A stretch of DNA of 64,000 nt from DLKC01 sp002478885 (GTDB lineage Bacteria > Bacteroidota > Bacteroidia > Chitinophagales > Chitinophagaceae). The position numbers were made by a program, and so were the translations under genes. The notes under the pieces are model-generated. The model did no database searches and was not told the origin of the DNA. It saw only the letters and a program-made list of their open reading frames with translations. This document shows positions 24,556 through 34,399 of this stretch, in pieces. The stretch is taken from assembly GCA_046329585.1 (NCBI GenBank), contig JAXLUI010000002.1, positions 372,001 through 436,000 of the forward strand, written 5' to 3'. How positions within the stretch are numbered: position 1 is the stretch's first letter; the number at the start of each line of letters is the position of its first letter.

Positions 24556-25587
24556 ATGCGACTATCCTGGATTTTTCTGCTACTGATCAATTGTAACCTG
24601 GCAAGCAGCCAGCTAAAAACATATCCAGACAGCAGTTCGTCCCGTTGCATTCTTTTTTCTCCTTCCAAATTTTACAATGCGTATGATGCAAAGACGACAC
24701 CGGTATTGACCATACGTCCCGGTGACACTGTAAGTACTGAAAGTCTTGATGCGTTGGGGTTTGATAAAGATTCAATTAAAAGAGGAGAACGGGGAAATCC
24801 ATTGACCGGGCCTTTTTTTATAGAAGGTGCAGCCGTTGGTGATATTATTGCAGTCACCATAACAAAGCTGTCACTCAACAGGAGTTATGCGACGACACTG
24901 AATACCTTTATTCCCAAATTACTTCCCAAACATACCGCCAGGCAAATGTGGCGAGATGCAAAACTGGTAAAATGGCGTTTAGACCTGGTTAACCAAACTG
25001 CGAGCCCTGAAAAAGCATATGAGCATTTGTCAACGCTCAAAGTTCCGTTACATCCATTTTTAGGTTCCATTGGCGTAGCACCTGCCGGATCAGACGTTAT
25101 TTCATCGGGAGGTTTTGGTAAGTGGGGTGGCAATATGGATTATAATGCCATTACCGCATCCTCGACACTTTATTTGCCCGTTTTTCAAAATGGCGCTTTA
25201 CTATTTTTTGGAGACGGGCATGCCCTACAGGGGGATGGCGAGCTAAACGGGGATGCATTGGAAACATCTATGAATTTCACTTTCACCGTCAAGGTCATAA
25301 AAAGTGAAGGCAACCCTTTAGCCTACCCCAGGGTTGAAGATTTGCATTATATCATGGCTTTTGGACAAGAAAAAAATTTAGACTTAGCCTTAAAAGAAGC
25401 CACTTTGAATTTGTTGAGCTGGGTTCAAAAAGATTATCAGCTTTCTCTTGAAGAAGCTTCGCAATTAATCGGTTCTTCTGTATCCTATCAAATACCAAAA
25501 GTCGTTCCCCGGAAAGCAGCCGTAGTTGCCAAAATTCCAAAAGACATTCTTGCTAACCTGGTAAAGAAAACGCAACCCACCGAATAG
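24556..25587 (+). CDS. Exported acetamidase/formamidase, 343 aa
   Basis: Signal peptide MRLSWIFLLLINCNLASS (ATG 24556). FmdA/AmdA motifs: LTIRPGDTVSTESLDA, NPLTGPFFIEGAAVGDIIAV, HPFLGSIGVAPAG, GGFGKWGGNMDYNAITA, STLYLPVFQNGALLFFGDGH, AxQGDGELNG, SMNFTFTV. These enzymes hydrolyse short amides to acid and ammonia, using the conserved Asp/His/Glu seen here. Export is unusual but common for Bacteroidota members. Followed by a hairpin terminator. Confidence 0.9.
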   Translation: MRLSWIFLLLINCNLASSQLKTYPDSSSSRCILFSPSKFYNAYDAKTTPVLTIRPGDTVSTESLDALGFDKDSIKRGERGNPLTGPFFIEGAAVGDIIAVTITKLSLNRSYATTLNTFIPKLLPKHTARQMWRDAKLVKWRLDLVNQTASPEKAYEHLSTLKVPLHPFLGSIGVAPAGSDVISSGGFGKWGGNMDYNAITASSTLYLPVFQNGALLFFGDGHALQGDGELNGDALETSMNFTFTVKVIKSEGNPLAYPRVEDLHYIMAFGQEKNLDLALKEATLNLLSWVQKDYQLSLEEASQLIGSSVSYQIPKVVPRKAAVVAKIPKDILANLVKKTQPTE

Positions 25588-25652
25588 AAAAGCTGCCGGC
25601 AACAACATGTTTTTAGGGTGCGGCCGGCGGATGTGATAAACTGCCCCGCACG

Positions 25653-25685
25653 AAACAGGTTGACTGAAAAAAGCCTGTTTTATAG
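25653..25685 (+). terminator. Intrinsic terminator after the formamidase gene
   Basis: Stem AAACAGG / CCTGTTT (25653-25659 and 25674-25680) with a 14-base loop, followed by TAT. 66 bases downstream of the stop. Confidence 0.6.
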
Positions 25686-25699
25686 CATTAAAATAACAG

Positions 25700-26165
25700 A
25701 TTATTGCGGAGCATTTAACCTAATGCTGCGACTAGCGAGAGTTCGAGGCAAAGTATGGGCTTAGCCGAACAATGATTTGGCAGCGAGAGGCATTTATAAG
25801 TGAACAAATATCAGTTCGCCTTACCTACTAACTACCTATTGACCATATAAAACGCGGCAGTTGAACCGAGCGTGGCAACAGGTGATGCCATGAAATACAA
25901 ATGCCGGTACCCATAAAATGACTATAGCTGGTTTGACCGGAAAAGATTTCTCTTACTGAGCTATTACAATCCACCTGAAACCCCACTGATTTAAGGCCAC
26001 CTGAATTCACCAATTGAAGTTATATGCCCAATAATGAAACCTCCCTTGTTTAAGTTCCCTTACACTCTCAGCAACAACATGTATCTTCAACGGTAGACAG
26101 AAATCAACGTCGGTACGGGCCGGACGGAATGGTATAGCCCAGCCTTAGCCGAGGATGACCATTAG
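25700..26165 (+). repeat. Element C copy 2 joined to a diverged element A
   Basis: TATTGACCATATAAAACGC, AACCGAGCGTGGCAACAGG, TGATGCCATGAAATACAAAT, CCTCCCTTGTTTAAG, CTCTCAGCAACAACATG, then GTATCTTCAACGGTAGAC and ACGGGCCGGACGGAATGG. Same order as copy 1 (20.6-20.96 kb) over about 320 bases. Upstream, GCGAGAGTTCGAGGCAAAG resembles the inverse of a block in the second-family site at 12.47 kb. No gene in this 600-base stretch. Confidence 0.75.
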
Positions 26166-26200
26166 CGATATACAAACCGACACACTTTAATACGAACAAC

Positions 26201-26626
26201 ATGACCGCAGAGAACTTTATTCAAACTGAGCCAGCCGAAAGACAGGATTTAATGCTTTCGCTCCATCTGGCTATATTAGCCAATGACAAAACTGTTACCG
26301 CGACAGTTGAACCAATGATGGGGAAAGAAATGATCCTATATAAATACAGCGGCTCTATGAAATATGGGCTTGCCAGTGCCAAAAAACATATGACATTGCA
26401 TATTCTTCCCATTTACGGTTCTAAAACGCTCTATGAAAAGTATCTCGGCTTATTGCCAAAAGCAACTTTTCAAAAAGGCTGCATCAACTTCAAAACTGCT
26501 GACGAGATCCCCTTAAAAATCGTAAAGCAACTAATTACCGAATGTGAAAAAATTGATCTTATTAAGATCAGACAAGCCTATTTAGCATCAAAAGAGGCCG
26601 ATAAAAAGAAGCATAAGAAAGGCTGA
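26201..26626 (+). CDS. DUF1801 (YdhG-like) protein, 141 aa
   Basis: Soluble alpha/beta protein. VTATVEPMMGKEMILYKYSG, YGLASAKKHMTLHILPIYG, YEKYLGLLPKATFQKGCIN, FKTADEIPLKIVKQLI follow the DUF1801/YdhG fold (residue order: dimer helix, substrate-like pocket, KGCINFK strand). Function unknown. Single gene, 44 bases before the next one. Confidence 0.75.
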   Translation: MTAENFIQTEPAERQDLMLSLHLAILANDKTVTATVEPMMGKEMILYKYSGSMKYGLASAKKHMTLHILPIYGSKTLYEKYLGLLPKATFQKGCINFKTADEIPLKIVKQLITECEKIDLIKIRQAYLASKEADKKKHKKG

Positions 26627-26670
26627 TCAAGCTTTCGGCCGATTAATCAAACCGACCATTCAAAATTATT

Positions 26671-27156
26671 ATGCTTTTCAAAATACTATCAGCTATCGCC
26701 GGGCGGTTAAATAACGCCGTGAGCATGGAATTCGCTATCCAGGACAGCGTTGTAAGACCGGGCCCGATCGCGCCTGACGATCCACAGACTGCAGCGAACT
26801 ACCCCCATCTGATCACACTGACATTAATTTCAGTCGCACCCGATGCTGCAGCCCGGAATCTTCCGGAAGGCGGGAATCAAATTGAACGAAACTTCATCTA
26901 CACCATATTGATATCTTCCAACAATACCGACTATTCAGCGGCATTAACTTACCTGGAAACCGCCCTCTCCTATCTTCAGTCCAACCCCGTTATAGAGCTT
27001 ACAGACGATCAAGACAACAATAAAATAACCACAGCAACGCTGACTTTGCTAAACCTCAGCCTGGCCGACATACAAGACCTTTGGTCAAGCTTACATGCGC
27101 CACTCCGGCCATTCGCTTTGTATTCGCTTCGATACCGGACGACAATCCTGTCATAA
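26671..27156 (+). CDS. DUF4255 / Pvc16-like protein, 161 aa
   Basis: FKILSAIAGRLNNAV at the start, a central LITLTLISVAPDAAARNLPE and NFIYTILISSNNTDYSAALT, and the ending LSLADIQDLWSSLHAPLRPF, ALYSLRYRTTILS. This resembles DUF4255 (Pvc16) proteins of extracellular contractile injection systems, which cap the tail tube. No sheath, tube or baseplate gene is near, so the call is tentative. Noticeably more GC-rich than the units to the left. Confidence 0.5.
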   Translation: MLFKILSAIAGRLNNAVSMEFAIQDSVVRPGPIAPDDPQTAANYPHLITLTLISVAPDAAARNLPEGGNQIERNFIYTILISSNNTDYSAALTYLETALSYLQSNPVIELTDDQDNNKITTATLTLLNLSLADIQDLWSSLHAPLRPFALYSLRYRTTILS

Positions 27157-27179
27157 TCACCAGCAGTTAACATCGATTG

Positions 27180-27256
27180 CACAGCTTGTTTTGCCGGCAT
27201 TGATCATTCTTTGCATGCGACTGCTATTACGAAGGACAAACTGCCGCTAACAGGCA
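27180..27256 (+). pseudogene. 3' remnant of a CPBP protease gene
   Basis: CTTGTTTTGCCGGCATTGAT, CATTCTTTGCATGCGACTGC, TATTACGAAGGACAAACTGC matches, with few changes, the last 70 bases of the CPBP protease gene at 34674-35501 (35434-35495). Only the tail of the gene survives, attached to CCGCTAACAGGCAGAC, a site-like sequence. Confidence 0.6.
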
Positions 27257-27324
27257 GACAAGATCTTAATAATTTGCCACCGCAAATATTTTATCTTTAG
27301 CGGCTATACGGCAACAACAACTTT

Positions 27325-27963
27325 ATGAAAAAAGCAGGTCTGCTATTCATTCTACTGATTACTATCCTGACCATCTACCTCTCAACAGTTTCAAGCTGCA
27401 CTAAAGAATATAGCTGCGAAGGTTGCGCTGTGACCGATACAATACCGTCAAGCGATACAACCATTGTAAAAGACCCGACGAAAATTGACAGCACTATAGC
27501 ATTTCCTTATTGTTCGACATGCGATACCAATCAGTCTTATATTTTAAACAGGTGGGGCTTGAAAAACTATAAATCTCATCTTTGTGGAAATATTTATTAT
27601 GCCAGTCTTGACAGCGGATATATTGCTACGTTCCGGGGCGCTCAAGACTGCGTAACAGATACTCAATTTGTCGTAACCGGCCGATTCCCAGCCCAGACAT
27701 TTGACTCTGACCGGGTAAATGTTCCTGCATCGTTTGCCAATTTTCTTTTGTACGCCCCCAACAACAATATTATTCTCGCTGTTGCAGGAGGGACAAACGG
27801 CACTCCTTTGACGCTGAACGCTGTTCTGGATACTTTCAATTATGCTACCGGCATCGCATCTTTCAGTTTTTACGGTTACGCATACAGCAATAAAGGCGGG
27901 AGTGTTTACCAAACAGGTGACAGTTCTTATATTGAAGGAAGCGTTCGCGCAAAAGTCAGGTAA
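27325..27963 (+). CDS. Cysteine-rich lipoprotein, 212 aa
   Basis: Leader MKKAGLLFILLITILTIYLS with lipobox VSSC; then CTKEYSCEGC and YCSTCDTNQSYILNRWGLK, HLCGNIYYASL, DCVTDTQFVV: at least eight cysteines in the mature part, probably disulfide-bonded. The C-terminal half is beta-rich (NATGIASFSFYGYA-like stretch). No family assigned. Intact, single gene. Confidence 0.75.
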   Translation: MKKAGLLFILLITILTIYLSTVSSCTKEYSCEGCAVTDTIPSSDTTIVKDPTKIDSTIAFPYCSTCDTNQSYILNRWGLKNYKSHLCGNIYYASLDSGYIATFRGAQDCVTDTQFVVTGRFPAQTFDSDRVNVPASFANFLLYAPNNNIILAVAGGTNGTPLTLNAVLDTFNYATGIASFSFYGYAYSNKGGSVYQTGDSSYIEGSVRAKVR

Positions 27964-28205
27964 GCATTACCGCTAACATGGGCTCACGGTTAAACGTTGT
28001 GAACGAAATGGTGCCTGTAACCAACAAGGGAAGTATTGATATTCACGAGCCAGGAATTCTGCCCCACACCGTTACCTGAGGTGCATGCTGTGGATCCACT
28101 AACCCTACCGGCTCCGGCAATCGAACAGCAACTATCACTACCCGCATTAGGGTCGCTGGTCAGCTTCAAAACATTTTGTTATCTTATATCTGTCAACCGA
28201 AAAAA
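27964..28205 (+). repeat. Diverged intergenic site
   Basis: CCGCTAACATGGGCTCACGG at the start, like CCTATAACATGGGC at 13150. The remainder (GGTCAGCTTCAAAACATTTT) has no clear match elsewhere in the window. Confidence 0.4.
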
Positions 28206-28212
28206 ATACATC

Positions 28213-29712
28213 ATGAAAACAACATTCCTCCGCACTTGTGCAATGTCTATTTTATTAACTCATGTTGCATTCTCACAACAACTTCCCGGAAGTCTTGATA
28301 CCAGCTTTGGTAATGCGGGCATCGTAACAATCAACCTGGGCAGGTTTCAGCCTTTAGGCGGACCATCACGTTGCATTACCTTGCAGGACGATGGCAGGAT
28401 AGTGGTCGCGGCTGCATACCATCGTAATTTTTCCAACTATGTGAAAGCATTTTACAGGTTCAATGCAGATGGCAGCCCTGACAACACTTTTGCCAAAAAT
28501 GGAAGAAAAATATTTTATAACGATTCGCTGCGTTCAGAAGTGATGAGCCCAGGCAAGGTAGTTATCCAGGGCGACGGCAAAATATTATCCGGCGGCGACT
28601 TTTATACCGGGCGCTATAAAACGGGTGGCTTTATTATAACACGGTTGTTGAGCGATGGCTCCGTTGACAAACCGTTTGGAAATAAGGGTGAAATTATTGT
28701 GCGCAACGAAACAACCACTGGTTATTTTGCCGACCTCGATCTACAGCGCAGTGGTGAGATTGTAGTTGCAAACCGGGATGCCGAAAACAACTTTGTGAGA
28801 AGATTCAAACCAAATGGCTCGCTTGATTCTTCGTTTGGCACAGACGGCTTGTTTATAGTTGATGGCACTTATAATTTTCTGACAGATATAGCAGTGCAGC
28901 GGGATAATAAAATATTGCTTTTAATTGATGATGAAACAAAGGGCGCCACCGACAGGGATTTCAAGATTGTGCGGCTGTTACGCGATGGCAGGATTGATCT
29001 GTCGTTCGGCACTAATGGCACAGTAGTCATTGATTTTGACAATTACTCACAGGACACACCCACATCCATCGCCGTACTTCCGAATGGCAGGATATTGGTT
29101 GCCGGTATCATTTGGACGAATGTAATTGAAGGGCAAATAGGTGTGGTAAGACTACGTAACAACGGTGTTATTGACCCTTCCTTTGCGACCAATGGTAAAG
29201 GCATGTACAGCAGGACCGAATTTTCGGGACCCGAAATAGACCTGAGCCCAAACGGCAAATTTTATCTTACCGGTGAACAGATGGAACGGGTGAATTCTGA
29301 CGGATCCCGTGATCTCAGCTACGGCACCGGTGGTGTGACAATGGATGGCCAGGCATGTTTTACTGCAGCGGTACAAAAAGATAACAAACTGCTTGCCCTT
29401 ATCTGGGCGTTGCCACAATTGCGCCGTTATACTGCAGACTCCCCGATAGCAGCACAAAACGCAGTTGTTAATGAATCAGTGATATCAAAAAGCACCACAT
29501 TCACCTGCTACCCTAACCCGGCAAAAGATGTTTTACACATCCAGGTGAAAGTAGCCACGGCCATTACGCTAAGCGACCAGTCAGGCAGCGTAATCATGGT
29601 AAAAAACATTCAAGACAAAGCTGACCTGAATGTTGCACAGTTGCCCGCAGGCGTTTACTACTTAAAAAACAATATAAGCGGTGAAGTAAAAAAAATACTC
29701 ATTGCGAAATAG
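28213..29712 (+). CDS. Secreted delta-60 repeat protein with T9SS sorting domain, 499 aa
   Basis: Signal peptide MKTTFLRTCAMSILLTHVAF, then eight or so delta-60 repeats, each with an xxDxxFGxxG turn: SLDTSFGNAGIVTINL, DGSPDNTFAKNGRKIF, DGSVDKPFGNKGEIIV, NGSLDSSFGTDGLFIV, DGRIDLSFGTNGTVVI, NGVIDPSFATNGKGMY, DGSRDLSYGTGGVTM. The last 80 residues (FTCYPNPAKDVLHIQV ... LPAGVYYLKN) are a type A sorting domain for type IX secretion. Probable cell-surface protein. ATG 28213 starts the leader. Confidence 0.9.
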   Translation: MKTTFLRTCAMSILLTHVAFSQQLPGSLDTSFGNAGIVTINLGRFQPLGGPSRCITLQDDGRIVVAAAYHRNFSNYVKAFYRFNADGSPDNTFAKNGRKIFYNDSLRSEVMSPGKVVIQGDGKILSGGDFYTGRYKTGGFIITRLLSDGSVDKPFGNKGEIIVRNETTTGYFADLDLQRSGEIVVANRDAENNFVRRFKPNGSLDSSFGTDGLFIVDGTYNFLTDIAVQRDNKILLLIDDETKGATDRDFKIVRLLRDGRIDLSFGTNGTVVIDFDNYSQDTPTSIAVLPNGRILVAGIIWTNVIEGQIGVVRLRNNGVIDPSFATNGKGMYSRTEFSGPEIDLSPNGKFYLTGEQMERVNSDGSRDLSYGTGGVTMDGQACFTAAVQKDNKLLALIWALPQLRRYTADSPIAAQNAVVNESVISKSTTFTCYPNPAKDVLHIQVKVATAITLSDQSGSVIMVKNIQDKADLNVAQLPAGVYYLKNNISGEVKKILIAK

Positions 29713-30190
29713 TTTACTGACACATACCAGTAGTATTTTCCCTGAGACAAGTGTTATTTTTATTGGCCAGGCTGCAGATCATTGGGCATCGCCTGTTGCC
29801 ACGCCCGGTTCAAATTTCTTCTTTCATATCAGCAATGTAGTCCGGGGAGCGAAAGCGATCCGGGATGTCACACACTTTAAATTTCTTTCTTCGTCGCATC
29901 TTTGACTTGCAGGTGGCCGGATCCAGTGCACTAAAAAAGGCATCATAAGGTTTTGAATAATAAGCGGCCGGCTGAAGGTTGGATGAGATGAAATGAGCTG
30001 CGCTTAGCAAAGGCGGGAAGGTTGTATACAACCTTTTTCATGCATGAATTTATTGCAAATTATGTTAGAGTAGTTGAAGGTATTTTACAGGTTAATTATC
30101 GTAAGCATATGTTTCTGTTAAAGGGTAACATAGTCTTCATACTATTTGCATCTTCCTTCTAATTACTTTAAATTTATTTCCAGATTTTAT
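29713..30190. other. 480-base gene-free stretch with a faint A 3' end
   Basis: GCGGCCGGCTGAAGGTTGG, ATGAGATGAAATGAGCTGCG, CTTAGCAAAGGCGGGAAGG and GTTGTATACAACC (a short perfect palindrome around 30020) look like a decayed A terminus. Nothing else is recognisable. Confidence 0.4.
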
Positions 30191-30193
30191 TGT

Positions 30194-31357
30194 ATGACCC
30201 AACCATTTAAACTGCTGCCTTCGATTATTGCGATTACCATATTCCATTTTGCCATCGCACAAAACACGTCCAAACCCAAAGCTGTCATGCATTCAGCCAA
30301 CAGCACTGATCCAATAAAACCTCAGCAGCCGGTCATTAAAGACACACTTGCCTATAATATTCAAACAACCTATGCCAGACTGGCGGCTATGATCAGTGAC
30401 ACTACTATTCCTGCTGCTGCTTTTTATAAAGCTCCTGTTACCAAACAGGATTTTGAAGTGCCTCAACACCCTTACCGCCAGCCTCTTAATGATGCCACTG
30501 TTACCCTGCCAAATTCAGTAGAAACAAAAGTCTCGGGAGACTACAGGCACTGGGCAAAAGGCACAGCTACCTGGTATTGGACCTGCACCCTGCTCCGCTT
30601 GCCAATAGATACTATACGACCGGCCATATTTGTTTCGCTCAAAAGGCGGGTTGACAGTATCATACAGACGCTTCCTCCAATTGATCTGCGGGATGCCCGG
30701 AACAGCATAGAAGCTGTTAATGCGTGGGAAAATGAAATAACCAGCAGCAGTAGTTTGCAAACCTTTGACGAGTTGGACTTAGAGATCAGGTTTACAAAAC
30801 CAATAACACAAACCCAGGAACAGTATCTTGATTCGATGCTGGCAAAATACCGTCCCGGCTTTGAATCTGCCAGTACCGCCGCCGGTACTATGGAATACCT
30901 GGCCGACCAATTCACCAGTGGAGATTTCCCCTGCGATAAGGCGTTAGCTGCGCTACGCAACGAGGTAAAGACAGCAGCCGACCGGCCCAACAATATGTTG
31001 ATTGTTTATGAAATGACCTCTGAAGCAAAATTTCCTATCTGCCTGTCGGGCTACCTTACAAAGGAACTGAGTATTTCACAACAGAACCAACTGGTAGATA
31101 TATACCAGGAAAAAAATAAGCCTGTCAAACTAACGCAGCCAGTAATTGACCCTGCACAAAATAATGCCAATCAGCCCCAGGGAGAAATGGTACAATGTAA
31201 AGTGTGCGATGGCACCGGCCTGATGGATGAGGTAGCTTATTCTCATACTTATAGCGGGCTATCCGGCACTTACACTACTATCGCCACAAAGAAAGTAAAA
31301 TGCACTTTTTGCAATGGAACAGGAAGAGTTTTAAAAGCCGACAAGAAAAAGAAATAA
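30194..31357 (+). CDS. Secreted protein with two CxxCxGxG zinc motifs, 387 aa
   Basis: Signal peptide MTQPFKLLPSIIAITIFHFA. The body is an uncharacterised alpha/beta region. The C-terminus holds CKVCDGTGLMDE and CTFCNGTGRVLK, a pair of DnaJ-type CxxCxGxG zinc-binding motifs 35 residues apart. Tail KKADKKKK-like and basic. Such motifs alone do not show chaperone activity. Single gene, not near dnaJ. Confidence 0.75.
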   Translation: MTQPFKLLPSIIAITIFHFAIAQNTSKPKAVMHSANSTDPIKPQQPVIKDTLAYNIQTTYARLAAMISDTTIPAAAFYKAPVTKQDFEVPQHPYRQPLNDATVTLPNSVETKVSGDYRHWAKGTATWYWTCTLLRLPIDTIRPAIFVSLKRRVDSIIQTLPPIDLRDARNSIEAVNAWENEITSSSSLQTFDELDLEIRFTKPITQTQEQYLDSMLAKYRPGFESASTAAGTMEYLADQFTSGDFPCDKALAALRNEVKTAADRPNNMLIVYEMTSEAKFPICLSGYLTKELSISQQNQLVDIYQEKNKPVKLTQPVIDPAQNNANQPQGEMVQCKVCDGTGLMDEVAYSHTYSGLSGTYTTIATKKVKCTFCNGTGRVLKADKKKK

Positions 31358-31728
31358 GGACATGTGTCATCATTAAATAACTATGAAAGGAAAGGAATGG
31401 AATGAAGGGATGTTCTCTTTTTCGGAAAGCATTTAACCATCCAGCTATTACGATTACCCTATGACTGAAGCTTGAAGACAAACACAATGCCCTAATTAAT
31501 GACGACCCTGAAAAAGCGGGGCAAACTATCATACCCCGGCAGTCAAGCTTTCGTTTCCTGCTATGGCGGGCCATGATAAGACATCGGAGATAATGTGTAA
31601 ATTCAGGTCAAGGTGATACCAGTAGTAGAAAAGGTTGGATTTGATACTTAAACCAGGATTCGCCAAAGCGTGAAAGTCGTGCGTTTCCTCTAAAAGCATT
31701 TCACATCTAAACATATAAAACAACTTTT
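31358..31728. other. 370-base gene-free stretch
   Basis: AAAAGGTTGGATTTGATACT and CCAGGATTCGCCAAAGCG near the end hint at a decayed A site; nothing else is seen. Confidence 0.3.
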
Positions 31729-32145
31729 ATGCTCAGAATGACTTTTGTTATTGCATCGGCGGTTTTTGTGACCTGGTTAACCGCCTGTAATCCTGATGGT
31801 AAAGAGCAAACAGCCGGGGTTAGTGCTAATGCATCATCATTTAACAAGCAATGGGCAACATCTTTTATCGATAGTATCAATACCAGGTTTTCAGAGCAAA
31901 TAGCTGCAGGCGATTCTGCTGCATTAGCGTCTCACTATTGGCCTGACGCTGAGTTATTATTAGACAACAGTGAAGTTGTAAAAGGAAAAGATATCGTTAA
32001 TGCCTGGGGCGGTGCCATGCGAACGGGGCTAAGGGAAATGATCTTTTCAACAACAGATGTCACAAACAGCCCAACATTCATTATTGGATGCGATTGGCGG
32101 AGTGGTGGTAGAATTGGTAGAACAATAAAATCGCACAATAACTAA
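31729..32145 (+). CDS. SnoaL/NTF2-like lipoprotein, probably C-terminally altered, 138 aa
   Basis: Leader with lipobox LTAC, then FIDSINTRFSEQIAAGDSAA, LASHYWPDAELLLDNSEVVK, GKDIVNAWGGAMRTGLREMI: a DUF4440/SnoaL-type fold. After TTDVTNSPTFIIGC the usual ending (strand, WKxxxGxWKxxxD) is absent and replaced by DWRSGGRIGRTIKSHNN. The IS91 element starts about 110 bases downstream, so the tail may have been lost with its arrival. Related in fold to the frameshifted gene at 16709-17184. Confidence 0.65.
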   Translation: MLRMTFVIASAVFVTWLTACNPDGKEQTAGVSANASSFNKQWATSFIDSINTRFSEQIAAGDSAALASHYWPDAELLLDNSEVVKGKDIVNAWGGAMRTGLREMIFSTTDVTNSPTFIIGCDWRSGGRIGRTIKSHNN

Positions 32146-32251
32146 GGCTTCGTTGCGCCTGAAGGGCATGCAATGAAGCCGGTGTTGAACGAAACCGGTA
32201 AATTTTCAGCGTGATTTTTATTATGGAGTTATCGTGCACCAGGGAGAGGAT

Positions 32252-33463
32252 TCAGGAGCAGCCGGAGCGCCTGTTTTTTATGGGTGGCCTTGCAGCGTAA
32301 CCGGCCCGGGAGAGATTGAACCTGTTTATTTGTGTATGGGCATAAGTAGCCCTACCCGTTAGCATCATGAAACAGGGACAGGTCGTTTTTTGCAATAAAT
32401 ATTGCTGTGGTGGCCTGCGCTGGCCGAACACTTCTATGGTGACGAGTGTGCCGGTTTTGCAGCAGGGGCATTTGCGCAGCAGGGTGTTTACAGGCAGGTC
32501 TTTTCCTATTACCTGCAGTGCTGTTTGTAACGCCTGCAGTTTGCCACATTTCCAACTGCTGCTGAGTATGCCGTAGTGCCGGATGCGTACAAAGCGATGC
32601 GGCAATACGTGCATCGCAAACCTTCTTGCAAATTCATCATTTGATAGTGTCATTTGCTTTTGGGTACTGCCATTGCGGTAGTCTTTGTAGCTAAAGCTTA
32701 CCGATACATCATCTACCTGCATGATGCGATGATTGCTGATGGCTACCTTATGTGTATAGCGGCCGAGGTATTCTATCACTTGCTGTGGTCCGCCAAAGGG
32801 ACGTTTGGCATATACCACCCACTGTTTTGCAAACAGGCTTTCGCTGAGTGACTTATCATCTATACCATTACTGCGCAACTGCTGCACATACTTTGCCCTG
32901 AACACTTTGCTCAATGCCTTTACGGCGAACAGATATTTGTCGCTACGCCACTGTCGCTTCCAGCTGCCTTTATCATCTATGCCACCACCAGGCACAATGC
33001 AGTGCAGGTGCGGATGTAGTGATAGGTTCTGACCCCAGGTATGCAGTACGGCAATCATTCCCAGTTGCGAGCCTTGCGTTTTTCCAAACTGGTTTAGCGT
33101 ACCCCACACCGAAGCAAACAACGTATCGTACACCAGTTTTGGCTGCCGCAAGGCCAGCGGGTTTAGCTCCTTTGGCAGGGTGAACACTACATGATAATAC
33201 GTGCATGGTAACAGCTCTGCTTCACGCTTTTGTATCCATGCTTCGCGCTTGTGGCCCTGGCATTTTGGACAATGCCTGTTGCGGCAACTATTATAACTTA
33301 TGCTGATGTTGCCGCATTCATTACATGCTATCTACATGACCGCCCAGGAACCCTGTGCGGCACTGTGCAATAGCCCCAAGTGTTTTTTGCTGCTGCACTG
33401 AAAGCGGCATCGCTGATAAAGACAATGTCGTAGCACATCGGCTACTTCGTGCTTTGGCTGCAT
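32252..33463 (-). pseudogene. IS91-family Y2 (HUH) transposase, frameshifted at the N-terminus
   Basis: The main frame (about 33340 to 32252) has the zinc-binding CNECGNISISYNSCRNRHCP, FTLPKELNPLALRQPKLVYD, the HUH motif LHPHLHCIVPGGG and the catalytic tyrosine region IEYLGRYTHKVAISNHRI, then a second Cys cluster CPCCKTGT. The first 40 codons (MQPKHEVADVLRHC..., SVQQQKTLGAIAQCRTGFLG) are spread over two other frames, with shifts near 33410 and 33345. Rolling-circle-type single-strand transposition is the known mode of the family. Confidence 0.85.
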
Positions 33464-34399
33464 AGGGCAAACACTTTATCAAGTGGGCTATTGGGCAATT
33501 GATCGGGCGTTTGACACACGTGCAGGTACAGCATGGTGCTTTCAATGTTGACATGCCCCATCATCTTTTGCACGGTGATGATGTTTACACCATCTTCGAG
33601 CAGATGCTGGCATAGGTATGTCGCAGCATGTGGGTATGCACTTCTTTGATGATGCCTGCCTGCTTAGCCACTGTTGACACTGCCCATTGCACACCACGCT
33701 GGCTATAGCGGCTATCGAAGTCGCCTCTTTTGCGCTGTTGCGGTTGCCCACCAAAGAGATAGTCTTGCGGATGTTCTGCAGCTATGTATTTTTTGATGCC
33801 CCTGATGAGGTGCTCGCTTAAGGGTATGTAACGGTCTTTGTTGCCTTTGCTTTGCACCATTACATGCAATAGCTTGCGGTCAAAGTCCCATATCTCTGAG
33901 CCGCACGTTACGAACCTCCATACAACGCAGCCCACAACCATACAGCAGTCCAATGAGTATCCGATGCTTCAGCAGTTGCGCCTTATGTAACATGGCCCAT
34001 ATCTCCTGCCGGCTAAGGATAACGGGCAATTTTTCTGCACGGTCAATAGAAGGAAGATGCAAATGATGGTAAGGCAATCCTTCTGTTTTAAGCAGGAAGC
34101 GCAGCCCATAAACAGTGTGCTTAAAATAAGTTTGTGAAGCAAAGTGTGCTGCGCTGCTGCAACCCGTAGAGATAATCTTTCACCTGCTCAGGATCGAGTT
34201 CGGTAGGCAGGCACTGAAAGTGAAGGGCCATTGCAGCCACATGACGACTATAGTTGTCGAATGTGCGCGGACTTCTGCCGAGAATAGAAATGTTACGTTC
34301 AAAGCGTTCAAGTAAAGCTTCAAAGCCTGTAACTTCACGGCAGGCACGGTTGAGGTACTTATTATACCTTAATGCTTCCGGAGATTTTTTTGTTGCCAT
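33442..34399 (-). pseudogene. Tyrosine recombinase of the IS91-type element, frameshifted
   Basis: Pieces in order: N-terminal SAM-like part FEALLERFERNISILGRSP, RTFDNYSRHVAAMAL (34399-34121); EKLPVILSRQEIWAML, GLLYGCGLRCMEVRNVRL with the first catalytic Arg; SKGNKDRYIPLSEHLIRGI; HTHMLRHTY (HxxR); then EDGVNIITVQKMMGHVNIES, TMLYLHV with the catalytic Tyr. At least three frame changes (about 34125, 33890, 33615). It lacks the extra helix region that marks integron integrases. Confidence 0.8.

Noticed and set aside
20462..26013. Minus-strand frames in element C sharing CISWHHLLPRSVQL
   Set aside because: The shared peptide comes from the repeat itself; flanking residues do not match and no ribosome site or family is present.
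27009..27200. Minus-strand frame overlapping the DUF4255-like gene
   Set aside because: Shadow of the real gene on the other strand.
33442..34399. Tyrosine recombinase as the integrase of the cassette array
   Set aside because: It overlaps and pairs with an IS91-type transposase, lacks the extra helix between motifs that defines IntI proteins, lies in the middle of the array on the other strand, and is broken by several frameshifts.
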